22,288 nt of DNA from a virus, in IMG/VR virus record IMGVR_UViG_3300029258_004438, positions 1-22,288 of that record; one strand, 5' to 3'. A program made the translations under genes and the position numbers. Below the pieces are notes generated by a model. The model saw nothing but the letters and a program-made list of their open reading frames with translations, made no database searches and was not told where the DNA came from. Positions 15,705-21,837 of the stretch are shown piece by piece (the stretch's first letter is position 1; every line of letters begins with the position of its first letter).

Positions 15705-15949
15705 ACGGTATGATCAAGCTCGCCGAGAAGCTCAACAGCCCCATTCGCACCCCCGACCACCCAACGAAGAAGTTCAAGGTGCGGGTCAAGAACGACAAAG
15801 GCAATGTGGTCACGGTGCGCTTTGGCGACCAGAACATGAGGATCCGCAAGAATGAGCCTGGCCGGAAGAAGAACTTCCGGGCCCGGCACAACTGCGACAG
15901 CCCGGGCCCGAAGTGGAAGGCTAGGTACTGGTCCTGCAAGAAGTGGTGA
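15701..15949 (+). CDS. Small basic leader-bearing protein with conserved C-terminal motif, 82 aa
   Basis: Starts MNGMIKLAEKLN, the shared leader. Residues from about 23 form a compact basic domain: KKFKVRVKNDKGNVVTVRFG, then DQNMRIRKNEPGRKKNFRAR and HNCDSPGPKWKARYWSCKKW, with two cysteines and three aromatic residues near the end. I recall the pattern 'GDxNMxIxxxxPxRxxxFRARHxC...ARYWSC' from many marine phage and other viral proteins, as stand-alone genes or as domains on structural proteins; its function is unknown. ATG at 15701 overlaps the previous stop. The ribosome site is weak (CGGG at 15691-15694), so coupled translation is likely. High basic content fits nucleic-acid contact inside the head. 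Confidence 0.78.
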   Translation: MNGMIKLAEKLNSPIRTPDHPTKKFKVRVKNDKGNVVTVRFGDQNMRIRKNEPGRKKNFRARHNCDSPGPKWKARYWSCKKW

Positions 15950-15953
15950 AGAT

Positions 15954-16163
15954 ATGACGTTCGAAGACAAGGCCAACGACCTCATCAGCTCGATGGGGTC
16001 GAGTAGCATCGACGCTGACAAGATCTACATCTTGGCGAAGACGGCCGATGGCAAGACGAATGTCGCGTACGTGGCGCGCCTCGACATCACGCCCCGAGAC
16101 AGGGTCGAGGCCAAGGTCACTGAGGTGTTGAACTCCCTTGAGGATGGGGGCGTCATCAAATGA
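15954..16163 (+). CDS. Hypothetical small protein, 69 aa
   Basis: Acidic small protein starting MTFEDKANDLISSMGSSSID. The pattern helix, strand (ADKIYILAKTADG), strand (TNVAYVARLDIT), helix (PRDRVEAKVTEVLNSLED) suggests a compact alpha/beta fold. The frame is open further upstream, but the upstream part overlaps the previous gene, so ATG at 15954, four bases after that gene's stop, is the sensible start. It does not carry the MN-leader of its neighbours. The next gene starts within its stop codon (ATGA at 16160). Function unknown. Confidence 0.68.
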   Translation: MTFEDKANDLISSMGSSSIDADKIYILAKTADGKTNVAYVARLDITPRDRVEAKVTEVLNSLEDGGVIK

Positions 16164-16510
16164 TGAGGTGGGATGCTTCGGGGGATATGGAGTGGTACTC
16201 GGGCATGTCGCCCTTCGAGCGCGAAACGTTCTCTCGTAGACATCTTCGATTGTTCAAGATGATGTACGACAACCAGCCGCAGATGTATCTCATTGCCGGC
16301 GATCGTGATCCCGTAGCGTATTGGTTTTGTAGCGAAGGTAGGCGCTATTGCGTTGGCATGCTGTCGCTTATTGTCTTCGACGACGGTATGATCACTATGG
16401 CAAGCGCCGTCGTGCCCGATCTCGAAATAACCCTTTCGTGCATACTTGACGAGGAGCCACAAAATGAACGCCATGATCAAGGTGGCCTCCGACCCGAAGA
16501 CGCCCGCTGA
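16160..16510 (+). CDS. Hypothetical protein, 116 aa
   Basis: Unknown protein rich in methionine and aromatic residues, beginning MMRWDASGDMEWYSGMSPFE. The middle is basic and helical (RETFSRRHLRLFKMMYDNQP) and the second half has strand-like segments (RYCVGMLSLIVFDDGMITMA). The start is one of two adjacent ATGs at 16160 and 16163, overlapping the upstream stop. The last 15 or so residues overlap the next gene by 47 bases and look like its shadow, so the functional end is probably near CILDEEP. The 'SxxERETFSRRHLRLFKMMY' region may be a small helical domain. No family recognised. Confidence 0.65.
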   Translation: MMRWDASGDMEWYSGMSPFERETFSRRHLRLFKMMYDNQPQMYLIAGDRDPVAYWFCSEGRRYCVGMLSLIVFDDGMITMASAVVPDLEITLSCILDEEPQNERHDQGGLRPEDAR

Positions 16511-16868
16511 GCCTCACGAGCGTATCTCCGGCTCGGGACGCAACGAGCCTGGTAGCGCCAAGGGCTCAAAGGGCGGGATCAAGCTGGATCTCTCCACGGA
16601 CAAGTCGCTGCGTGGCAAGGTGGAGGAGCACAACAACGCCACGGGGGACAAGGACAAGAAGGTTGACATCGGAGCGCTCAAGGCCGTCTACCGCCGCGGA
16701 GCGGGCGCGTTCAGCTCGAGCCACAGGCCCGGCATGAACCGCAACCAGTGGTCGATGGGTCGGGTTAATGCATTCCTGCACCTGCTCAGGACCGGCTCCC
16801 CCAAGAACCCCAAGTACGTCAACGACAACGACTTGCTGCCTGCGAGCCACCCGAGGTCGACCAAATGA
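16464..16868 (+). CDS. Leader-bearing protein with a domain common in aquatic viruses, 134 aa
   Basis: Begins with the shared leader MNAMIKVASDPKTP. I set the start at ATG 16464 because GAGGAG at 16451-16456 lies seven bases before it; the frame extends six codons upstream to a TTG without support. After a flexible basic stretch come VDIGALKAVYRRGAGAFSSS, then HRPGMNRNQWSMGRVNAFLH and PKYVNDNDLLPASHP. I recall this arrangement (LKxVYxRGxxAxxxxHRPGxxxxQWAxxRVNxF) as a short uncharacterised domain found in many cyanophage, marine phage and giant-virus proteins. Its function is not known to me. The C-terminus overlaps the next leader gene by four bases. Confidence 0.78.
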   Translation: MNAMIKVASDPKTPAEPHERISGSGRNEPGSAKGSKGGIKLDLSTDKSLRGKVEEHNNATGDKDKKVDIGALKAVYRRGAGAFSSSHRPGMNRNQWSMGRVNAFLHLLRTGSPKNPKYVNDNDLLPASHPRSTK

Positions 16869-17179
16869 ACGCCATGATCAAGGTGGCTAGGCTGTCGACC
16901 GCCCGTGAGCGCGAGCGCTCGAGGATGTACCGCCAGCAGAACAAAGCCAAGGTCCGACTGGCGCGCAAAAAAAGAGAGCGGCTGCAGCGCTCCGGGGCGA
17001 AGCTCAAGAAGTCACGCATCGGCTCTGCGGCTGGCGGGTATAGCTTCGTCATGGCGTCACCTCAGACGTCGGGCTCGAGCTCGGGTGGGGTGTCTCCCCC
17101 TCGGATGCAGGCAACCGGTCGTCAGCAATTTCCCGTCGAAGTGGCATCTCGCCATACTGTGAGGAAGCTTGGGCGTTAG
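16865..17179 (+). CDS. Very basic leader-bearing protein, 104 aa
   Basis: Starts MNAMIKVARLSTARERERSR, with the shared leader nearly identical to that of the preceding gene. Residues 10-55 are dense in arginine and lysine (for example QNKAKVRLARKKRERLQRSG) and predicted helical, a good candidate for DNA binding. The second half is serine, glycine and proline-rich and probably disordered. ATG at 16865 overlaps the upstream stop (ATGA) and has GAGG at 16853-16856. It ends inside the start region of the large terminase. Position before terL is where a small terminase subunit often lies, but no terminase-small motif is visible; an internal, DNA-associated head protein fits equally well. Confidence 0.7.
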   Translation: MNAMIKVARLSTARERERSRMYRQQNKAKVRLARKKRERLQRSGAKLKKSRIGSAAGGYSFVMASPQTSGSSSGGVSPPRMQATGRQQFPVEVASRHTVRKLGR

Positions 17180-18701
17180 GCTGTCAACGTGGATGGCGAA
17201 TGCCATCTGGATCGATGAGAACACTCGTTTCAACTACGAGGGGAGGGGATTTGCTCCCGGGATGCACGACGATAGCGCGACGCGCCGGGTATGGTTGTGT
17301 TCACGCCAGGTCGGGAAGAGCCAAGGCGGCGCCGGCGAGGCGGTCACGATCCCGGTGATCCACCCGGGGCACCGTGTGCTCTACGTCGCGCCGTATGAGG
17401 ATCAGGTTCGCAAGTACAGCTACGACAAGATCGGCCCAACCATCAAGTCGTCAGCGATCATCATGAGCCAGATAGAGGGTGCGGACAACGTCTACGAGAA
17501 GGAGTTCCGAGGGGGCGGGCGCCTGTACATGAAGTGGGCGAGGAACTCGGCGGACGGCATTCGCGGCATTTCGTCGATCAACTTCATCCACTACGACGAG
17601 ATTCAGGACCTGAACCTCGACCTCATCGAGCCCGTCATCGACAACGTGTGCTTTGCCGTCGAGCACTCGAGGAAGCTGCTGTCAGGCACGCCGAAGTCGT
17701 TTGCCAACGACGCCCACCGTGCGTGGGTCAAGAGCGATCAGCGCGAGTTTTTGGTAGCTTGCAGGCACCACAGCCCCGTCAAGTGGATCAACCTCGGGAT
17801 CAGAAACATCGGTAAGCACGGCCCGGTGTGCCACCACTGCGGCTCGCCGCTCGACGTCTTGGATGGCAGGTGGGTGGCCATGAACCCGAAGTCCAGGGTG
17901 GCCGGCTTCCATGTATCTCAGCTGCACGCCAAGATCAGCCACATCAACCAGAACAAGTGGGACGAGTTGCTCTACAAGTTCGAAAACTACCCGGAGGATA
18001 AGCTCCTGAACGAGGTGTTCGGGCTGTCCGCCGACTCCGCAGAGCAGCCCATTACCCAGGCGATGATCGCGCAGGCCTGTGACTCAAGCAGGCCCATGTC
18101 GCATGAGTACCTTGCTCAGCACCGCACCGCACCCTGCTACGCAGGCATCGACTGGGGCCATGGCGAGGCGGCAACCGCGATTGCGGTTTGCCAGCTTTAC
18201 AAGGGGAAGACGCGTTACCTGTACTTCCAGAAGTGGGAGGGGGCCCAGTGCAACCCCTCGGTTTGCATTCCTGAGATACTCAACGTGCTCAGGCGCTTTG
18301 AGGTGACCAAGGCGCACTGCGACTTCGGCGGAGGATTCGGCCTGAACGAGGATATCTCGCTCGCCTTCGGCGTCGACAAGGTGACCACGAACATGTGGGC
18401 AAGCCCGAAGTCGAAGGAGGTGTCATGGTCACAGAAGCACGGTCAGGCTCCGCGACTTACGGCGAACAAGTCGGTGGCTTTTTCGTCGTGGATCCGCGAC
18501 CTCAGAAGGGGACGTATCGACTTCCCCGCGTACGGCTCGATTCACCCGACATTTACGCAGGACATCGAAAACGTCAGGACCGAGCTCAGGGGCGACGACA
18601 CGCTCGTCTACGTCAAGGCTGGCAACGAAGACACCCTCGAGGCGGCGATCTACGCCCGGATCATTGCGTACATGAATCAGGAGTACGACCCCTTTAGCTG
18701 A
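17169..18701 (+). CDS. terL: Terminase large subunit (packaging ATPase and nuclease)
   Basis: Motor that pumps DNA into the prohead and cuts it. ATPase domain: Walker A variant SRQVGKS at residues 45-51 (K50), Walker B FIHYDE ending D143-E144, coupling motif SGTP at 172-175. A cysteine/histidine knuckle follows (C198-R-H-H and C221-H-H-C224-G). The RNase H-like nuclease domain has AGIDWG with D328, HCDFGG with D385, and a late acid at D488 (NEDTLEAAIYAR). Length of 510 is normal. The start is uncertain: TTG at 17169 sits four bases after GAGG at 17161-17164 and overlaps the previous gene by 11 bases; ATG at 17193 is an alternative with a poor ribosome site. The reading frame meets a minus-strand gene tail to tail, with stops overlapping. 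Confidence 0.93.
   Translation: MGVRLSTWMANAIWIDENTRFNYEGRGFAPGMHDDSATRRVWLCSRQVGKSQGGAGEAVTIPVIHPGHRVLYVAPYEDQVRKYSYDKIGPTIKSSAIIMSQIEGADNVYEKEFRGGGRLYMKWARNSADGIRGISSINFIHYDEIQDLNLDLIEPVIDNVCFAVEHSRKLLSGTPKSFANDAHRAWVKSDQREFLVACRHHSPVKWINLGIRNIGKHGPVCHHCGSPLDVLDGRWVAMNPKSRVAGFHVSQLHAKISHINQNKWDELLYKFENYPEDKLLNEVFGLSADSAEQPITQAMIAQACDSSRPMSHEYLAQHRTAPCYAGIDWGHGEAATAIAVCQLYKGKTRYLYFQKWEGAQCNPSVCIPEILNVLRRFEVTKAHCDFGGGFGLNEDISLAFGVDKVTTNMWASPKSKEVSWSQKHGQAPRLTANKSVAFSSWIRDLRRGRIDFPAYGSIHPTFTQDIENVRTELRGDDTLVYVKAGNEDTLEAAIYARIIAYMNQEYDPFS
18694..18701. other. Convergent stop-codon overlap
   Basis: The eight bases TTAGCTGA hold TGA of the plus-strand terminase and, on the other strand, TAA of the minus-strand 62-residue gene. 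The AGCT core is self-complementary, so both proteins end in D-P-F-S. There is no room for an intergenic terminator and I see no stem-loop plus T run here. Confidence 0.85.
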
Positions 18702-18882
18702 ACGGATCATCTTCGGCTCCAATGTCGATGTAGTCGTCCTGGGAGAACACGTCGTCACCGGGCAGGCCGTGAGCATCAAGTTGATCCTCGAGCGACTTGC
18801 CAGTCTTCTTTGGCTCAGGGCTCGGTATTGCCAAGTCTTTGCTTAATCGCTTCATACTCCCCCGGGGCAAGGGCGGAGCCAT
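18694..18882 (-). CDS. Small acidic protein, 62 aa
   Basis: Last gene of the minus-strand block. The protein begins MAPPLPRGSMKRLSKDLAIP and ends in an acidic tail (DDYIDIGAEDDPFS). I chose ATG at 18882 because a GGAAG-type site lies about seven bases before it on the minus strand; ATG at 18855 would give a shorter form, and the frame stays open up to 18954. It overlaps the end of the preceding minus-strand gene by 68 bases in a different frame, so part of the N-terminus may be constrained by that gene. Low complexity and charge suggest a disordered peptide. Function unknown. Confidence 0.55.
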   Translation of the reverse strand: MAPPLPRGSMKRLSKDLAIPSPEPKKTGKSLEDQLDAHGLPGDDVFSQDDYIDIGAEDDPFS

Positions 18883-19606
18883 CGTCTTCTTCCGGGTCAT
18901 ATCCAGCCACCATGTCTTGGGGTATTGCCGTCGAGTCCATGTACTCGATCTCAACGTCGAATGCCTGCGGGAGCTTTTTGGCCGCGCCGGATGACGTAGC
19001 CGTCTTCTGGAGTGAGTTGTAGATGGACGTCGCGGCCCCTTGCAGCTTCACCGAGAGATCGATGCCCGCTATGCCCAGCTCGCGGATGACCTTCTCCGAC
19101 TCGAAGAAGTTGCGCGCGAACATGTGACGCATCGCAGCGTCCATGTCGAGCGACTCCGCATACCCAGCCTCGAAGGCAACATACGCCTCCCTGAAGCGCC
19201 CCTGCATGGAGGGCTTCTTCGGCATCAGGTGAAGCTGCTTGCTTTGCTGGAGGTGCTGGGCGATCTGGACGCCCGTCATGGAGTCCACGTCCCAGTACAG
19301 GGCGCGGTACGCGTCGATCTCCTCTTCGCTGTAGAAGGCCTTGAAGCGGTGGGCGATCGAGTCCTTGATCAGGCTCAGTGGCGCCCTCTCATAGAGGAGC
19401 TGCTCTACCGTGGCCCTGCATTCAGGGTTCCCCCTGATGAAGCGCGTCGCCTCGTTCGGCCTCCACCCCCCCAGCGCGGCCATTGGATCATCATGCTCTT
19501 CGCGTAGGTGTGCCGCGTATTCGGCGAAATCCGCAGGGGCCTCCCCGGGGTTCTCGAGCGCGAACATCGTCTTGTATCGCCAAGCTGGGTCTACAGGAGG
19601 GTTCAA
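18815..19606 (-). CDS. Hypothetical helical protein, 263 aa (possible small terminase-like)
   Basis: Mostly helical protein with ALGGWRPNEATRFIRGNPEC, YERAPLSLIKDSIAHRF and EIDAYRALYWDVDSMT. The first third resembles a helix-turn-helix recognition unit of the kind used by small terminase subunits or replication regulators, but this is weak. A K-T-A-T motif (LQKTATSSGAAKK) follows the central helices, and the C-terminus is acidic (YDPEEDDGSALAPGE). The start is probably TTG at 19606, which overlaps the previous gene's TGA as TTGA and has AAGG nine bases upstream; ATG a few codons later (MFALENPGE) is the alternative. The same frame is open far upstream (to 20185), but that portion lies under the larger minus-strand gene and is a shadow. 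Confidence 0.7.
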   Translation of the reverse strand: MNPPVDPAWRYKTMFALENPGEAPADFAEYAAHLREEHDDPMAALGGWRPNEATRFIRGNPECRATVEQLLYERAPLSLIKDSIAHRFKAFYSEEEIDAYRALYWDVDSMTGVQIAQHLQQSKQLHLMPKKPSMQGRFREAYVAFEAGYAESLDMDAAMRHMFARNFFESEKVIRELGIAGIDLSVKLQGAATSIYNSLQKTATSSGAAKKLPQAFDVEIEYMDSTAIPQDMVAGYDPEEDDGSALAPGEYEAIKQRLGNTEP

Positions 19607-19857
19607 ACCATGCCTTGGGGTTGCTGGTTCGTTGGCATCATGGGCGTCGAGGGCGGGTTCTTGTTGAACGGGTTCGCCATCTTCATCTTGAGCTTCACAT
19701 TGGTCGCCGTGTTGGTCATGTCCGGCGTGTGTGCATTCGGATTCAGGGACGGCGCCATCGATCCGACCGGCCGAGGGCGCATGGCTTGCGCCCCGCTGCT
19801 TGGCGGCTTGGTGTTGGGCTGGCCCATGATCTGGGCCAGCTTGATCATCGCGTTCAC
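19603..19857 (-). CDS. Leader-bearing Pro/Asn-rich small protein, 84 aa
   Basis: Starts MNAMIKLAQIMGQPNTKPPS from a GTG at 19857 that overlaps the upstream gene's TGA (GTGA). The first eight residues are the leader seen on five plus-strand small proteins. The rest is proline, asparagine, methionine and threonine-rich, with MRPRPVGSMAPSLNPNAHTP and NVKLKMKMANPFNKNPPSTP, and is probably disordered. No catalytic motif. The recurrence of the leader on the opposite strand, with different codons, is the best evidence that this short frame is translated. Function unknown; it probably shares the destination of the other leader proteins. Confidence 0.68.
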   Translation of the reverse strand: MNAMIKLAQIMGQPNTKPPSSGAQAMRPRPVGSMAPSLNPNAHTPDMTNTATNVKLKMKMANPFNKNPPSTPMMPTNQQPQGMV

Positions 19858-21824
19858 ATTGCACCCCTGTCGGCGAGGTTGACCTTGAGCTCCTGAATCG
19901 AGTCGCCCACCGAGCCCATCCCGCGCAGGGCGCGGGCAAGCCCTGAGTCGTCGAGCGACTCCTCGCCCATACGCGCCGCCAAGAGCAAACGCGCGATGGA
20001 GTCCTCACATTCTGCGAACACATCCGAGCGTTCGACGATGTCGGCCAGGTGCTCGTCACCAACGAACTGCATGGACAGGATCGCGTCCATCGAGTGCTCA
20101 TCGGGCGTGGCGCCCTGCTCGGCGGCGGAGTCCATGCCCTCGGCGACCTCGGAGGCCGCGACCTTGAACATGGCGAGTGCAGCACGCATCCGGTCGTTGA
20201 GCTCGGGGCGCTGAGAAGCGACCTTGAGCGACATCTTGGTCGGGGCCGGTGTCACACCGTAGATCGTGGCCGACTGACCGTAGCTCAGGCCCGACGCGTA
20301 GTCGATGGCGTGGTCGTTCGCGCCCATGCTCGCGAGCTTGATCCGCATTGCGCCAGTGTCGGAGAAGCTCTCGACGCCCCCCTTGGAGCTAAGAGACCAC
20401 GACAATGGCCCTGATCGGGTCACGACGGCGGACTCCCTGAGCTTCTGCTTCGCCGTAGGATCCTCGGCGACCATGGGGCCCTCGATGTCGATCCACGTCC
20501 AGCTCACCGGGATGTAGTAGACAGGTATCTTGGGCACGCCCAGGTCATGGAAGGGGTCGAGGGACTCGCGAGGGCGAATGAGCTCGCCCACGGGGATCAG
20601 GGCGCAGCGTTCGAGCGTGTCCTTGCGACGCACGATGTAGGTCATGTGACCGTCGGGCGATCCCACGATCGACTCAACGACGACGGTCGGAGAGAAGACT
20701 GGGAGGTGGTTTTGCGAACCCATGAAGCATCCGTTGGCCCCCATCGTGGGCTTGCCCATGGTGGGCACGTCGCGGGGGTTGAACTCGCAGCGCACCCCTT
20801 TCGCTGAGTGCGAGACGAGCTCACGGTTGTGGTACGAAATCGCCTTGACCCTCGAAGCCACATTGCCGTCGAACGACATCACCTGCGTCGACACGACGCA
20901 GGGGATCCCTTCGATCTTGTAGTAGCCTGGGTGTTTGATCGTGATCGGCGCCTTGGTGGGGAGCGGCACCTCGACGGCGGCGTTGGCCGGGAACTGCCTG
21001 ATCATGACGTAGCCCTTGCGCATCATGTCGGCGATCTTCGTGTCGGCCTCGGCGCCGATGAGCTCACGCAGGTCGCGGCCGCTGATCCCGAGGCGCTCGC
21101 CGTCGGGCGTGTGCGCGTAGAAGGTGCCGCTTGGCCCGGGTGTGAGCATCACCACGTCGGGCATCCTCGTGACCTCGGGGGCGTCGAGGCGCGGCCGAAG
21201 CGCATAAAGCGCGGGGTCGAGGCCGTACGACTTGGCGACGCGGACGAGGCTAGGGTAGCCGATCAGGACGCGCTCGAGCTGGTCGTACTCGTGCCCGCAG
21301 CCGGCCTCCTTGTTGATGGAGGCGCCCTTGGCGAAGCCCGCCCCGCCCGCTGCGCCTGGCGTCGGGACGATGTTGAGCGGGGTCACGTCGCCCGTCAGGT
21401 GGCCGATGTACTGGTTCGAGGGGGCCTCAGGGCTGTAGCTGTCGCCCTTGCGCCCATGAGGGAACAGGTCACCCACGCCGTCGCCGGCCATAGCCCGCAT
21501 GTAGCTCGACTCGCGCAGCGACCTCATCTGCTCGCCGTCGTACATCACGTCGACCGGGTCGAGCTTGATGTCGTTCGTGCGACCGTCGCGGCGGATCGTG
21601 AACGCGAGCGCGATTTTGTTGCCGATGTCGACCCACCCCGAGGCGCTACCTTTGGATGGGTCAGACTGCGTGAACTTCACGTTCGCGGACGAAAGCTCGA
21701 CGTAGGGGTGGCTCGACGCCACGGACTTCAGGACCTCGGCGCCCCATCTGGTCGGATCTTCTCCGATGGAGGCCCCTGCGGTCTTGCGGAGCGACATCTT
21801 GCTCTTCACGCGAAAGAAGGTCAT
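19854..21824 (-). CDS. Large hypothetical protein, probable virion protein, 656 aa
   Basis: Long protein of unknown family. I place the start at ATG 21824 (MTFFRVKSKMSLRKTAGASI), with GAGAGGAAC about seven bases upstream and 13 bases after the preceding gene's stop; the frame is open upstream, but that part overlaps the preceding gene. The protein is mixed alpha/beta with strand-rich central regions (for example TKAPITIKHPGYYKIEGIPC and SPTVVVESIVGSPDGHMTYI) and a helical C-terminal third from about residue 540. K-x-A motifs recur: RKTAG, IKLAS, LKVAS and FKVAA. No membrane segment. Size, strand-rich body and operon with a tail/decoration-like gene suggest a structural role, by context only. 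Confidence 0.78.
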   Translation of the reverse strand: MTFFRVKSKMSLRKTAGASIGEDPTRWGAEVLKSVASSHPYVELSSANVKFTQSDPSKGSASGWVDIGNKIALAFTIRRDGRTNDIKLDPVDVMYDGEQMRSLRESSYMRAMAGDGVGDLFPHGRKGDSYSPEAPSNQYIGHLTGDVTPLNIVPTPGAAGGAGFAKGASINKEAGCGHEYDQLERVLIGYPSLVRVAKSYGLDPALYALRPRLDAPEVTRMPDVVMLTPGPSGTFYAHTPDGERLGISGRDLRELIGAEADTKIADMMRKGYVMIRQFPANAAVEVPLPTKAPITIKHPGYYKIEGIPCVVSTQVMSFDGNVASRVKAISYHNRELVSHSAKGVRCEFNPRDVPTMGKPTMGANGCFMGSQNHLPVFSPTVVVESIVGSPDGHMTYIVRRKDTLERCALIPVGELIRPRESLDPFHDLGVPKIPVYYIPVSWTWIDIEGPMVAEDPTAKQKLRESAVVTRSGPLSWSLSSKGGVESFSDTGAMRIKLASMGANDHAIDYASGLSYGQSATIYGVTPAPTKMSLKVASQRPELNDRMRAALAMFKVAASEVAEGMDSAAEQGATPDEHSMDAILSMQFVGDEHLADIVERSDVFAECEDSIARLLLAARMGEESLDDSGLARALRGMGSVGDSIQELKVNLADRGAM

Positions 21825-21837
21825 CTTGCTGTTCCTC

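Noticed and set aside
15852-15953. Upstream extension of the 69-residue gene
   Set aside because: It overlaps the conserved C-terminal motif of the 82-residue protein in another frame and is composed of Gly/Arg/Ala/Thr shadow residues.
16857-17195. The basic 104-residue protein as the small terminase because it precedes terL
   Set aside because: No helix-turn-helix or oligomerisation segment is visible, and it carries the shared leader, so an internal DNA-associated protein is as likely.
19607-20185. Upstream extension of the 263-residue minus-strand gene
   Set aside because: The extension lies under the 656-residue gene and the 84-residue leader gene in another frame, is Arg/Ser/Pro-rich, and the TTGA junction at 19606 gives a natural start.
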